A stretch of DNA of 64,000 nt from Flectonema sp. DT1601 (lineage: Eukaryota > Euglenozoa > Diplonemea > Diplonemida > Diplonemidae). The notes under the pieces are model-generated. The model saw only the letters and a list, made by a program, of their open reading frames with translations, was not told the origin of the DNA and ran no database searches. This document shows positions 1 through 11,236 of the stretch, piece by piece. The position numbers and the translations under genes are program-made. Within the stretch, counting starts at the first letter, position 1. The number at the start of each line of letters is the position of its first letter. The stretch lies in the NCBI GenBank assembly GCA_964019425.1, contig OZ025825.1:317001-381000 (forward strand), given 5' to 3'.

Positions 1-2147
1 ACTTGAATTCATGTTGAGACTTGCATTAGAAAACAGCAGTGTCAACAATCACAAAAGGTCAGTAGGTCGGTATTGGAGTGACAGTAATTGCAAAACTTGT
101 TTCAGAATTGCCAGACGGGGAGTCTGTTCAATCACCGACTTGACCATCGCATGTTGGGATGAGAAAAGAGAAACATGGATGGTGCTACCTTCAGGAATAC
201 TATTGATGAGACACACACACATAACGGCATCATAATCAAAAACTGAGTGACTTTATATTCGTACATTGCGACAATAACTTTCTCAAGTGTCGCATCAACA
301 ACAATTAAAGAGGTCATTCATATTAACTACCTCCATCAGATCACTCTACGATGGAGGAGGTCTGAAAAAGTGTTTATCTACCAACACGTCAAGTTGGCTG
401 AGGGATCGATAACACCAGGTTTCCGAAGTCGCACAGAGCGGAGCCATTTCTTGTCATAACAATGAACAGGTAACCTCTCAATAAAACCAACATTCGTACA
501 AAAACAAAGAATGTGAATCGAGGCTTACTCTGCTATGTCTAACAAAAGGGGAGAAAGATCGGAATACAACTGTGGGGGTGTGTTTTGAACGTGTTTTAAA
601 TAATAAATTCCTCTACGAAACAAAACAGAAACACAAAGTCGATGTTGACATAGCACGTCTTTAACCACCTTTGAGGAAGGCAGGAAAAAATACAGAAGAA
701 CAAAGAAAAAGAGGGAGTAAAAAAAAAAATAACGAAACCTACAAGTGACATTAGACAATTCTCCTTCGATGGTTGGACGAGGTTCCCTCAGAATTCTATT
801 AAGCCAAGCCATTGGGAAAATAATAAATGTGTGTCACAAAGAAAACAAATATTAACCAAAATAAAAAAAAAAAAAAGTGGGGTACTGTGTGTCTTTTGTA
901 AAAAAACAGAAAAATATAATAATAAACAAATAATATTTTTTTAAAAAAAAAAAAATAAAAAAAAAAGAAATATCAAACAGCGGAACGGACAAAGATGACA
1001 TTTTTTTTGACATTTTTTTTTAAAAAAAACAAGAGGAAAAAAAAAAAAAGAGTGTGTGCTAAGCTGAAAGCACTTTAACATACTTCAATAAAACACAGAA
1101 TCGCAAAAAAGAAAAAAAAAAAAAAAAATTAAAGTAAATTACTACATTATCTTAAGAACAATAATCCCATATTTGATTCTGATCACTGTACTGAAGACAA
1201 GATCCATGTACCTCAAATCGGCTCATCAAATAAATGAAACCAACGACAAACATTATCAAAACGTACCTCTGCAAATCACATTTACCACCTTCCTCACTTC
1301 ATTTCTCACTTCTATCCTTTTATTCCTTCTTTTTATATAGAAAATAAATTTTTAATAAGGATAACGACAAAGAGAATTTTTTTTTTTTTTTTTGTGATGA
1401 AACTCGAACATCAGGTCGTCACAAATTGAAGAGATCGACTTGAAAAAAAAAATCGAAAAAACGGAGGATTGAAATGTTGAAATGAAAGATTCGCAGAACA
1501 TAAACTACCAGTCATAATATAGCCAAACGTTACTGCATATTCGAGAGTGCTCTAGGAGGGTAACTCACAGTAACAGAGGACCCAATCCGTAGGCCATATC
1601 CGAAATTTTTAGCAATGAATTTGTTGAATAACTGATATTGTATCATTATTAACAATAAAACTGATAATGTTAACAATCTGTTAAGGATACAGTGAACTAT
1701 GGTGATGCTTAACTTAAATCCTTTTTTTTTTAAATAACTTATTATTAGAAGAACGGAGGGAGGAGAGAAAAAAAAAATTCTCCCCCCCCACTCCCCTCAG
1801 TTGATATGCCACACACTCCGAACAATATACGCAAACTAATCAGCAGCTGCCTTTCAACTACATAAAAATTTAAAAAAAAATTTAAAAAAATAAGAAAAAT
1901 AAAAAAAATATATTCTTCTCAAATCGACGAGGTTTTCTGTTGTACACTCCTCCCCGACTGATGTAGGACGGTGACGCAAAAAATTAATTACCCACAACAA
2001 GAAAAACAACAAAAAAAAAAAAAAAAAAGAAGAAAAAAAACCATTCGCAAAGAAAACTAAATTAGATTGGTTTCATTTATTGTAAAAAAAAACAAAAAGG
2101 AGAGAGGGAAAAAAAAGTGGGAAAGAGAAAAAAAAAAAGAGAGATCA
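1..2147. other. Gene-free AT-rich flank
   Basis: This stretch lies downstream (3') of the minus-strand surface-protein gene. It is dominated by A and T homopolymers, for example near 920-1050, 1105-1130, 1378-1394 and 2010-2040. The short open frames in it are low complexity or show no family resemblance. The only recognisable content is a decayed LINE tail at 1526-1632. I see no further gene. Confidence 0.6.
1526..1632 (-). repeat. Diverged LINE 3'-tail fragment
   Basis: About 105 bases match the 3' untranslated region of the complete LINE at 50000-56229, in the same orientation, against roughly 50028-50125. Shared landmarks include the blocks TAACTCACAGTAACAGAGG and CCCAATCCGTAG. Several small indels separate the two, so this is an old, 5'-truncated copy or a SINE that borrowed the LINE tail. 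No target duplication could be recognised. Confidence 0.7.
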
Positions 2148-5100
2148 CTACAGCTTTGTTACAGTAACTTGTCTGCTTCTCGGTGTTCTTGGCGTGGAAG
2201 AACCGTCCAATACAAACCCATCAAAAGGCGAAGCGAGTCGCATTGCACGACCACGACCAGCAGGAGTCCTGCTGTGAGAAGACGTTTCAGACGTTGGTGA
2301 ATCAAATAGTTGATCTTGTGGAGAGAAAAGCTGATGTAAATTCAAAATACGTCCCCGTCTTCTACTACGGGGACTCTCTTGAGTGAGGTCTTCATCAATT
2401 GGGGCAATTGATCCAGGGCTACGAATATCTGAGAGTGGAGTAGCCACTTCTAAAGACTTTTGAGTGTCAGCGAGTGCGACAATAGTAGCACTTACTAAAC
2501 TTTGAGGAACAGAACTGAGCGGGGAACCCAACTCGAGATCAGATTTTCGATGCTTTCTCGAAGGCGGTACAACAGGTGTTGTTGCGCCCAACCTCCCCCC
2601 TCTTCCAAAATTAAGAAATTTCGGAGGTTGACGAAAACTAGTTTTCGCACGTTGTCTGCGAAAATTCTTTCTTTGCGGTGTTGGTGTTGGTGATCTCGAA
2701 GTAGAAACTGGAGGAATACCAGAACGAGAACGGGCCTGAGATTGATTTTCTTCGTCTGAGTCGAATTCAGAATCGACATTTTGAATTAGTTCTGAATGAA
2801 TACCAAAAGATTCATTATCTGGTTTGTAATTAAAACTCCAAGGCTCACCACTAACTCTACTGCTATCACTCTGTTCCCTAACTGGAGTAGGTGATACCGA
2901 TGACATAGGAGTCGCAGACAGAGCACGTTGTGTAGTACTACTACCCGATAGCAGGGTATTGTCTCTTGGGCTAATCAGTTTTTTCTTGGCAATTGCAAGT
3001 TGACTAGCAAATGTTAAGTCAGCTTCTTTTAATCCTGACTTAGTCGTTCCCTGCATGAAAGAACTTTTTTCTGTCTTGAACACAACATCTTCTGGAGGTA
3101 GTAAAGGATGCTCACTACCACTTTCCATCTCATCCAAGCTTCTCATCCTCGGCGTTGCTAAACATGATTGCAGCCCACCGTTAGTGTCTGCTGCAGTGTA
3201 GACTGCTAAAGTTTGATTAAATTTAAATTCTTCTGCTTCATCTTCAAGAGAAAGTACACCATGACCAAGTTTGTTCGCATCGAATTGTTTTTGTAACAGT
3301 GGTTGACGGTTAGTTTTATAACGATATATTTCAGTGAATATATCTAAGAAAGCTTTAAGACCACCAGCAATCGCGGAACAAAGAACAAAATAATTCGCAA
3401 CATCGAAACAAGGGCTTTCAGTGTCTCCAGCGAAGAAGGCGACACCTCGAAGGAGGACGGCTGTTCCTTGACATATTGATTGAATGATTTCATGATGAGC
3501 ATCACGAGGTCTAGCGAAAGGTCTAAACACAAGTGTTATAACAGTTAGCGAGTACAGAGCTGCTGCCAGTGTCATATTTAGCATTCCACAAAACAACAAT
3601 GAATTTTTCGGTATCGCCGTGACCAAAGACAAATACATAGCCACAGCTAACCATGCTGGAAGCATCACCAATCTCCCTGATTCAGAAAAAGGCTTAAACA
3701 TGGTCCCCCAGTATTGTAAGAATTCACCTTTTCGTCCAACCCATTCACCGTGACCCAATACCCATAGTTTTATTTTACCAGGTGGAGGGTACTCTGGCTC
3801 AAAACAGGCGTTGCTCTTTACCTTCTTCAGGACCACGTAAATTAAAAACGGAAATCCAGCACCGACAAGTAAAGCACCCATCATCCCTATAAAATATTCC
3901 CAAGTAGCTAAAGGAGATACAATCATATGCCAAGATGCTAACGTGATACCTTGATAAAGGAAGATTGCTATAAAAACGGAACCGCCAGGGAATCGAACTG
4001 AAGCTATGCCAGTGGCTGCTTCAGATCTCCACCAGGAAATTAGTTTACCGATTAGACCATGGAGAAGTGAAGTTCCAACAATGACCACAATGTTCATAAT
4101 AACGGCAGCAGCATAAACACTTCCAAATGTTAATTGCGTTGGATGAAGAAGAGGTGATAAAGAAGGACGATCATGATTCCTACTACAGTGTTTGTTACTG
4201 AGAAGTGAAAGACGAACAACAGAAGACGCGCCTGCTGCTGACAACGGACCTGTCAGTGCTACGATACCACCCGTTGCTACGACAGCTGCTTCAGTCGCTC
4301 GTTGAGATATGTGAATAGCAGGTTCAATCTTTATAACATATTCATAAGAATGATTAACACTTGTCACTAAAGCTTTGGGTAATAATGACAGTGTTACTGT
4401 TTCCCCAAAGTCTGACTTCGTATACTTTGCTGACGGTCCGATCAAAATAGCAATTTCAGTTCCATTGGCACTCCTCTTAACAGAAACGAAGTTATTAGCA
4501 CAACACTCAAATAATTTAGTTGTGGCTGTTCCACTTCCTAAACTGTTACCATAAAGTACGATGTAATTCTTCAGATCAATATTTGGGTTCATTAGGTCAC
4601 TAGAAAAAGTACCTCCCGAGACCGTCGCTGTAACTACGTATCCGGTTTCTTGAATCACTGCTGCTGTACTCGAGACAGCACCTCCGAAAACAACTAACGG
4701 GAGTGGCTCAGGACTAGCAGTATCAACAGCTGGTATCGTAGTTGGTATTTGTGTATCAATCGCCTTAACAGGAACATTAGTCGAAGCTGCAGCTGGAGCT
4801 GCCGTCGGTGCAGCTGTTGGAGGTCGAGGGGTTGATGACTGTGGGATGCCAGTTGCCGGGATTCTAGTCGGAGGAAGTTCAGTCGGTTCAGTTGGTCTTG
4901 GTGTCACAACTGTAGGAATTGCTGTTGAAGGCAGCGCAGTAGTTGGCACAGTTGTGGGCACAGCTGTAGGTACTGCAGTTGGTACAGCTGTAGGTATCGC
5001 AGTGGGAATTGAGGTAGGGATTGCTGTCGGTATTGCAGTAGTTGGCACAGTAGTAGGTACTGCAGTTGGTACAGCGGTAGGTATCGCAGTTGGAATGGCC

Positions 5101-6047
5101 GTCGGTACTGCAGTCGGTACAATAGGGACCGATGTGGGTATCGCCGTCGGTATTGCAGTCGGTATCGCAGTAGGGACTGCAGTCGGTACCGCAGTGGGGA
5201 CTATAGTCGGTGCAATGGTGGGCACCGCAGTAGGAATTGCAGTGGGCACAGCCGTAGGTACTAACGTGGGAAGGCAGGCCCAAGTAAGTGAGAAGGAATC
5301 AAGTGGCCCTGTGTTCTGAAAGAAGTGAATTACTATTGGCCCAACAGCTGTTGTTTGCATACCCAATCTGGTAGTGGAGGAATCGATGATTTCTATGTTG
5401 TTCGTGTTGGCTACGGAAGTAGTCCACGTCAGCTGAATAGCAGACGGGCACTGAATTCTCCAACACTTCGTCTCATAAACAGATATCGCAGTATGTGAAA
5501 TCACATCATTCGTAACAGTCGGGATGGCATCGTTTACATAAAATCCTTCACAAGAATTCGGGTCAACAATTCCTCCAACAAACAATCCACCACCAGGAAA
5601 GTTCCTCTTACAAAGTACATCTACGGACATGGTGTAAGGAGTCATTTGGAATGTGGGGTTGCTCAAAACATTTACGAACTCAACGTTCATGGTAACATTA
5701 GAAATGAATCCCAAAGGACCGAGAGCACCATTTCCACATATTTTACCTGACTGAAGCATGTTGTTACCATCCCAGTAGTGAATCTTTGCGTACATACATC
5801 CGCATTCCTTACACTTCTCACAGTCACTTGTGTTACCTCCATTGATCAGACATTGTTCAGCGTCTTCTAGGTTTGTTGATAAAGTGACTGTACTGTACTG
5901 AGAAGGGCAATCAACAAGAGTACATGCAGTGTGTCCAGGACCTCCTGTATTTGATACCGTCCATCTGTACCCCATTCCAGTTGAGGAGCAGGTTGCCGCA
6001 CCACATAACACGATGTGTGCAGCTAGTAGTAGCTGGCGGGAGATCAT
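2148..6047 (-). CDS. Multipass surface glycoprotein with Thr/Pro repeat stalk (bodonid-type membrane protein)
   Basis: 1299 residues. A hydrophobic signal peptide (about 1-21) is followed by a Cys-rich ectodomain (30-260, with C-x2-C and C-x-C pairs around 76-84), then a stalk of VPTA/IPTA/VPTT repeats (about 261-385) and a second Thr/Pro/Ala-rich linker to 450. A beta-rich segment (450-580) precedes several hydrophobic spans, clearest at about 644-668, 689-710, 716-741, 818-842 and 884-905. The last 380 residues are hydrophilic, Ser/Pro/Arg-rich and probably cytoplasmic. Large proteins with Thr/Pro stalks and a multipass C-terminus recall surface families of free-living kinetoplastids such as Bodo; that comparison is from memory. 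The start is supported by a trans-splice-like acceptor 34 bases upstream. The ligand or role is unknown. Confidence 0.8.
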   Translation of the reverse strand: MISRQLLLAAHIVLCGAATCSSTGMGYRWTVSNTGGPGHTACTLVDCPSQYSTVTLSTNLEDAEQCLINGGNTSDCEKCKECGCMYAKIHYWDGNNMLQSGKICGNGALGPLGFISNVTMNVEFVNVLSNPTFQMTPYTMSVDVLCKRNFPGGGLFVGGIVDPNSCEGFYVNDAIPTVTNDVISHTAISVYETKCWRIQCPSAIQLTWTTSVANTNNIEIIDSSTTRLGMQTTAVGPIVIHFFQNTGPLDSFSLTWACLPTLVPTAVPTAIPTAVPTIAPTIVPTAVPTAVPTAIPTAIPTAIPTSVPIVPTAVPTAIPTAIPTAVPTAVPTTVPTTAIPTAIPTSIPTAIPTAVPTAVPTAVPTTVPTTALPSTAIPTVVTPRPTEPTELPPTRIPATGIPQSSTPRPPTAAPTAAPAAASTNVPVKAIDTQIPTTIPAVDTASPEPLPLVVFGGAVSSTAAVIQETGYVVTATVSGGTFSSDLMNPNIDLKNYIVLYGNSLGSGTATTKLFECCANNFVSVKRSANGTEIAILIGPSAKYTKSDFGETVTLSLLPKALVTSVNHSYEYVIKIEPAIHISQRATEAAVVATGGIVALTGPLSAAGASSVVRLSLLSNKHCSRNHDRPSLSPLLHPTQLTFGSVYAAAVIMNIVVIVGTSLLHGLIGKLISWWRSEAATGIASVRFPGGSVFIAIFLYQGITLASWHMIVSPLATWEYFIGMMGALLVGAGFPFLIYVVLKKVKSNACFEPEYPPPGKIKLWVLGHGEWVGRKGEFLQYWGTMFKPFSESGRLVMLPAWLAVAMYLSLVTAIPKNSLLFCGMLNMTLAAALYSLTVITLVFRPFARPRDAHHEIIQSICQGTAVLLRGVAFFAGDTESPCFDVANYFVLCSAIAGGLKAFLDIFTEIYRYKTNRQPLLQKQFDANKLGHGVLSLEDEAEEFKFNQTLAVYTAADTNGGLQSCLATPRMRSLDEMESGSEHPLLPPEDVVFKTEKSSFMQGTTKSGLKEADLTFASQLAIAKKKLISPRDNTLLSGSSTTQRALSATPMSSVSPTPVREQSDSSRVSGEPWSFNYKPDNESFGIHSELIQNVDSEFDSDEENQSQARSRSGIPPVSTSRSPTPTPQRKNFRRQRAKTSFRQPPKFLNFGRGGRLGATTPVVPPSRKHRKSDLELGSPLSSVPQSLVSATIVALADTQKSLEVATPLSDIRSPGSIAPIDEDLTQESPRSRRRGRILNLHQLFSPQDQLFDSPTSETSSHSRTPAGRGRAMRLASPFDGFVLDGSSTPRTPRSRQVTVTKL
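4908..5258 (-). repeat. Coding minisatellite, VPTA/IPTA repeats
   Basis: Degenerate 12-base units encode four-residue repeats (VPTA, IPTA, VPTT) in the stalk of the surface protein. The units also stay open in other frames on both strands, which produces spurious overlapping open frames here. Such arrays change length readily, so the stalk length is probably polymorphic. Confidence 0.9.
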
Positions 6048-6081
6048 TTTTCTTTTCTTTGAAGGGGATCTTCACCCGCAC

Positions 6082-6113
6082 CTGATGGGAAATTAATAAT
6101 AAAAAGAAAAGTT
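6082..6113 (-). promoter_or_regulatory. Candidate trans-splice acceptor, surface-protein gene
   Basis: Read on the minus strand, a T/C-rich tract (CTTTTCTTTTTATTATTAA) runs into CCCATCAG, and the ATG follows 34 bases later at 6047. A pyrimidine tract followed by the first AG is the kinetoplastid spliced-leader acceptor signal. The site is inferred, not proven. Confidence 0.55.
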
Positions 6114-6269
6114 TGCATTGCAGACCTGAGAACTTTAGTCGCTCCCAGTCGTAAACACAATTTCTCACATCAGATTCTGAAGGAGGAAGAAGAGATAAAT
6201 TTATGATAATAAATAACTCCAGGAACAATACGTATATAAAATAATAAGCCAAAGTGTAAATTGCATCCG

Positions 6270-8918
6270 CTATTTTCGATTCTCATCTCTACTTAAATTC
6301 AGAAAATCTCTCTTTCTTACGACCTTAACTCTTCGCTGAGGTATTTTTATTTTTATTTTATCTCTGCACGCAGGATGATTTCCTATCCGTAATTCATCGT
6401 GAAGCGGTGGGGGTTCCGAAGCTGAAAATGCTTTTCTAATTAAACCAGAACGACTCCTCTTTGAATAAAGGGATGAAGAAGGAGGAGGCGTCGGTACCAC
6501 AGCAACAAACGAATCAGGTTCTGACGAAGCCGTGTGAAGAGCTGCTCTAAAGCGATGGAATAGTTGGGAATTCGTACGTCTGATGACCCCCAGGCCAACA
6601 TCCATTGTATGGTCTGTGACGTAGTCTATAATTGCGTTATTTTGAAATCGATTACCGTCAGTTATTGAATTTGATAGCCTTTCAAGTAACACCTCCTCAA
6701 GTTTATATTTAGCATCGCTCATCTTTATTGGAATTTTACTTTTTTGATGACCTCTACTTCCACTTGCGTGATATGCATCAGTCACCGCAAGTGTCTCAGC
6801 TGCTTTCTGTAGCTGTTTGTTGATTTCAAACGATCTTGTTTTGTCAATGGGTGAATTGTCCATTGCTGAGTATTTCTCTAAGGACTTTTTACTGTTGATT
6901 ATTATTTTATTAACAAATTCTGGTTTGATATCCGTGATTGGTAACTCGAAATCCTGAGCCTTGTTAATCTCCGAGAGGGATATGCAGTTGTTGTCAGTAG
7001 TGTATTCTCCTTTTAGTAGGTTTGGTATCTCACACGCAGTTTCACTTATTTCAGTTTCTGATTGGTAGTCGGGTCTAGATATCGGCCTCTGAAGATCTTT
7101 GTTTGATGTGTTTATCGGTGAGATTGAGGTTTCAAATCGAACTCTGTGTCCACAAAAAGAAGTATCAACCAATAACTCTTTACTACTCGGCATCACATCA
7201 AACGGAAGTGTATCGTCCGTCAAGTCGAGTAGGTGGTCTGGTGTACTTGTAGTTGATGAGTTGTCTTTAGTCATTTGATCTTTATCATTATCAGGTAGAG
7301 AGTTTAATGATGTCTCGCAGGTAATATTTGACAAGTCTAATGCTGAAGTTGAAATATTTTCTCGCAACTTGTTGTCTCGATGAGAAGCTGCAGTCGGTTG
7401 GTTGTCAAAACTCGTCTGATCCACAGAGTGTGTTGACAAGGAGTGTGATTGTAACTTCTCATTAGTTGACATCTGAAAGGAGAGGTCAGAACATTTACTC
7501 ACAGCTGACTGTGTCAAAGGTAAGTGTTGTTCACTATAAGACAAGCAATCACTTGGACTCGGTGATGATGCCTTCTGACGATCAGAAACAATGGACGCAG
7601 ACATCTGATCTCTACGAGAGTCACCATCATCAATAGACGATAACTTTAAGCTGGGGATACGTATGGGACAGGTAGGTTCAGATGTTTCTGAATTATCATT
7701 TATTGTAGTGGTGGAATCATTCTCACTCAGGTCAACAGTATTCGACTCATCAACATCATCACCACAGAGAGTACTGACATCGTCTAGTTTTGAGACATTC
7801 GTATCGCAGATATCATTTCTACCACTCGAAAGAGAGTTCACTTCACTCTTCGGTGTTGAATTGGATTTACCGTCGAGACCAACAGTCGGAGGCGATGCAC
7901 TTTCAGGTCTCAGCGAACAACTGCCATCAGCTGTGGTACTGCAAGTCAGATTGATATCAGTTTTCGATTCTTCACAAGATTTACTTTTGAATAGAGAGTT
8001 CACTGGAGAATGATCATCCTCATCGACGTCGTGTAAAGGTGATTCATGTTGTGATTCATGATGTTGTTGTTGTAAGAAGTTATAAGAATCTGACTCAGTG
8101 CGATAAGCCTCCTCATTCGAATCCTTCGATGAGAATTTAACGAAAGCCTTTCTACGTGACAATGATTCAAAAGATCCGGGTGGGCTTATCGCACAATACA
8201 GTTCCCTCAGGAATTCCAACGCCTCCGATTCGGAATCAGTCTCGACCCAGGCATCGACAATAGTAATGAGAGCAGAAGAGAAGTTTTCACGAGACATGTT
8301 CTTACCATCCGGTGAGACGTGACGATTAAATTCAAACCTACCATTTACTGTGAGTGTTTCTTCAATGTTTGGTACGCTACCGTAAAGTAACAGTCGATAA
8401 ATCTTAACATAAAGATCTACAAAATTAACAACCGTCACATGACAAAAGACACTACCACGAGTCACAACCGTTGACCACATTAACCAAAATCTCTCTACTA
8501 ACATAAATATATCTCTTGAGCCAAGCAGAGATCCTAAGGTCGGATTTGATAGTTTTTTCATATTTGACGGATGCCAGTAAGGAGCACTCTGTATAGCTAC
8601 GGAAGACCCCACTCTTTTGAATGTTAAAGCAACAGCTTTGCGTACATGTTGATTAACATCGTTGTGGGTGTAGTTTCTTGTCTTGCCGCAGTACACTTTG
8701 ATCATTAAATCAGTTCCTACTTTTGTTATTCCAGTTGTTAATATTTTTCTAAATAACATTGAAATTAGTGTTTTTCGTACTTCACTTTTAAACAGGTCAT
8801 CTTTAAATAAAAATATCCACGATGGGTTTTGCTTTCCGTTAGTACTCCACTTCGTAACTTTTCTTTGTGTTGGAACCACAGCAATGGTCGCATCAAAACT
8901 GAATTCGAGTCCCAGCAT
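6270..8918 (-). CDS. Conserved-looking protein of unknown function with long disordered Ser-rich tail
   Basis: 882 residues. Residues 1-255 look folded: mixed hydrophobic helices with many aromatic residues, including a stretch rich in W and F around 140-155 and a block near 180-255 reading like helices linked by a D-G-K-rich turn (PDGKNMSRENF). Residues 260-740 are rich in S, D, T and N with scattered acidic patches and look disordered. A basic Arg/Lys-rich end follows (about 815-882, with RRTNSQLF and QRRVKVVRKR). I recognise no named domain. It sits 222 bases upstream of the surface-protein gene and has a strong acceptor-like tract at 8993-9050. It might be a cytoskeletal or signalling scaffold, but that is a guess. 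Confidence 0.75.
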   Translation of the reverse strand: MLGLEFSFDATIAVVPTQRKVTKWSTNGKQNPSWIFLFKDDLFKSEVRKTLISMLFRKILTTGITKVGTDLMIKVYCGKTRNYTHNDVNQHVRKAVALTFKRVGSSVAIQSAPYWHPSNMKKLSNPTLGSLLGSRDIFMLVERFWLMWSTVVTRGSVFCHVTVVNFVDLYVKIYRLLLYGSVPNIEETLTVNGRFEFNRHVSPDGKNMSRENFSSALITIVDAWVETDSESEALEFLRELYCAISPPGSFESLSRRKAFVKFSSKDSNEEAYRTESDSYNFLQQQHHESQHESPLHDVDEDDHSPVNSLFKSKSCEESKTDINLTCSTTADGSCSLRPESASPPTVGLDGKSNSTPKSEVNSLSSGRNDICDTNVSKLDDVSTLCGDDVDESNTVDLSENDSTTTINDNSETSEPTCPIRIPSLKLSSIDDGDSRRDQMSASIVSDRQKASSPSPSDCLSYSEQHLPLTQSAVSKCSDLSFQMSTNEKLQSHSLSTHSVDQTSFDNQPTAASHRDNKLRENISTSALDLSNITCETSLNSLPDNDKDQMTKDNSSTTSTPDHLLDLTDDTLPFDVMPSSKELLVDTSFCGHRVRFETSISPINTSNKDLQRPISRPDYQSETEISETACEIPNLLKGEYTTDNNCISLSEINKAQDFELPITDIKPEFVNKIIINSKKSLEKYSAMDNSPIDKTRSFEINKQLQKAAETLAVTDAYHASGSRGHQKSKIPIKMSDAKYKLEEVLLERLSNSITDGNRFQNNAIIDYVTDHTMDVGLGVIRRTNSQLFHRFRAALHTASSEPDSFVAVVPTPPPSSSLYSKRSRSGLIRKAFSASEPPPLHDELRIGNHPACRDKIKIKIPQRRVKVVRKRDFLNLSRDENRK

Positions 8919-8992
8919 ATAATCTACAGTTTAAATATCATTATTATGAATGATGCGTTGTCCCACCGCAAAACATAATCTTTTTTTAGTTG

Positions 8993-9050
8993 CTGTGGTT
9001 TTTGAATATAATAATTTAAAATAAAAAAGAGAAGAAAAAACCAAAGGAAG
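8993..9050 (-). promoter_or_regulatory. Candidate trans-splice acceptor, 882-residue protein gene
   Basis: On the minus strand a long T/C-rich run (CTTCCTTTGG, then TTTTTTCTTCTC) is followed by a T-rich stretch and ACCACAG. This leaves a 5' leader of about 74 bases before the ATG at 8918. Confidence 0.55.
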
Positions 9051-11236
9051 AGACATCGACAAAGACAGTCGCTAAATGCACGACGAATATATGGAAAAAA
9101 AATTAACAAATAACGTAAATATTAAAGTATAAACGATGAGAAAGGGGTAAAAGCAAAAAAAAAAAAAAAAAAAAAAATACCCTCAAACACAATAATCAGA
9201 CAGACTTAGGGAAACACCACATCGGTCACAAAAAAAGCAAATAATAACCGAAGGGAATTTCAAAAAATTAAAAATTTAATAAAAAAAAAACGGTGAGGCA
9301 TCCCAACTTACCTTATTTATTTATATATTTACAAAAAAACCCAGAAAGCCAAAAAATGCTCAACAACGGGTAACCAGTTAGATCGCCCTACCAGCCAACC
9401 GTGAGACTCTCACAGACGATAAAGAGACGTAAAATAACCTGGAACAAGTGACCTTAAAATTAAGAATTAGACCTAGAATTAGTACCCATCTCGGATTACT
9501 AATACGTGAGGACCCTGGTTAACATCAGAGATGAGATTTATATTGTAGCAAGCGGCACGGTTGAATTGTAAGAAAAATTAGAAGAAAGTCCGAATCCGTG
9601 AAGATCTCATGTGAGGATGAAGAATAGATATTCAACGTGCACACATCACGAGACTTAAAACTTAACTACGAATTGACATTCCCCAACAAGGAAAGGAAAG
9701 GGGGGAGGGGGGAAATGGAAACAAAAGAAAAAATACTGCATTATGATTGTTTCTTTTGCTACATATTTTGCTCTCAGAACGCTTCAATTCTTTGAATAAA
9801 AAGTGATAAGCGAGTAAACTAACAGAACCTATGGCAACAAGAATAGGGGAAAAAAAGACACGCAAACGATTCATGGGAGGGAAATAAAAACACGGAAAAA
9901 ACAAACAGCATTGAGCATAAGCAAGTTAACGCGCGCGCCCATCCCACACTAAGACGGGATGTCAGTGCTAGGTAACATTCGAAAAAAAAAAAAACACACA
10001 CACGTTTTTTTTTTTTTGTTTTTTTTTCTTGAAAATAATTAACACGTTTTTTTTTTTTTTTTTTTTTTTTATTATTGTATTTCTTTCCTGATTTCTTCTG
10101 TCACAATTGTACGTTATTGTTGCATGAGATGAAGCGCAAAAACAAAAAAAAAAAGGAAAAACCTATTTTTTTGTTTTTTGCTTACATGTGATACCGAACA
10201 GCGGTCAACGTTTGAATTTTTTTTTTTTATTTTTTTTTTCTCTTAGTTTTTTTTTTTATTTTTTTTTTGTACCCTAATTTAAATTTCCCATTGAACACGC
10301 CAGACCACCAGACGCGATCTTCTTACCCGCATTGGACTACAACGGGGATTGTTAGACGTGCTTTGGTCTCCATGTTAAACAGTGATAAGCTTAGAGGACC
10401 GAACAATAAGGTTTTGCTCAATTTGATCATCAATGACTGCTACCAGTCACTATTTGATGATATCTTTTTTCACATGTGTTTACTGCGAAAGTATTGTGAA
10501 ATCATTGTGAAGTAGAGAGAGGGTTTTGTTACTCTGATCTCACTTCTGAGGACACACATCCAAAACATGTGTCTGACTATATGATTAGATACACTCCGTA
10601 ATTCGAACCCAGAAAATCAGGTTTCGATCATTTTTTAAAAAAAAAAAAAATTATTATTATTATTTTGTTATGTAAGAGGGAGAGTGCAATGGGCAAGGGC
10701 TAAACAGGATAGCTCAGAGGAAAAATTGTTGTTTTTTTGTTTTTTTTTCAAGTCACCATAAGACACACAATATTAAAGTTGGGCTACCCTCCAAAATTCC
10801 GAGAGGCAGTCCAACTATGCAATATAGAATAAAATAAATACGGCTGTTTGGATAGATTTTTCGGAGTATCTTCGCTGAGTTAACATTCACAACACACGTC
10901 ACATTCACGACATATATAAACAATTTTCTTTTTCTTTTTTTTTTTTTTTTTTTTGTTCTTTATTATTATTATTTACATTGTTCCAAAACCCGCCACTACA
11001 AAAAAAAAAAAAAAAAACCCATAGAGGCAGATGGCTAAGTCAGATGAGCTAACCAAAAGCGAATGCTAGCATACAAACATCAAACAGGTAATAAGATGGC
11101 TACGAAAAACAGTTGGGAGAAACAATTAGTGCTGACGCGTATTTCAACTTTAAATTATCATCAATAACAGAACTGCGGGTTGTCTCAACGCAGACCAAAA
11201 CTTTGTTTCGAACCAAAACATGCAACGAGAATCTGT
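9051..11236. other. Intergenic low-complexity region
   Basis: About 2.2 kb between the 882-residue gene and the FYVE gene. It contains long A and T runs (9155-9177, 10046-10070, 10928-10950) and an ATT microsatellite near 10652-10664. A plus-strand open frame of 82 codons at 10267-10515 shows no family features, runs against the local gene direction and is not called. I see no RNA gene. Confidence 0.55.

Noticed and set aside
4846-5319. Plus-strand Val/Gly-rich frame of 157 codons
   Set aside because: It is the antisense of the Thr/Pro repeat in the surface protein; repetitive 12-base units keep several frames open.
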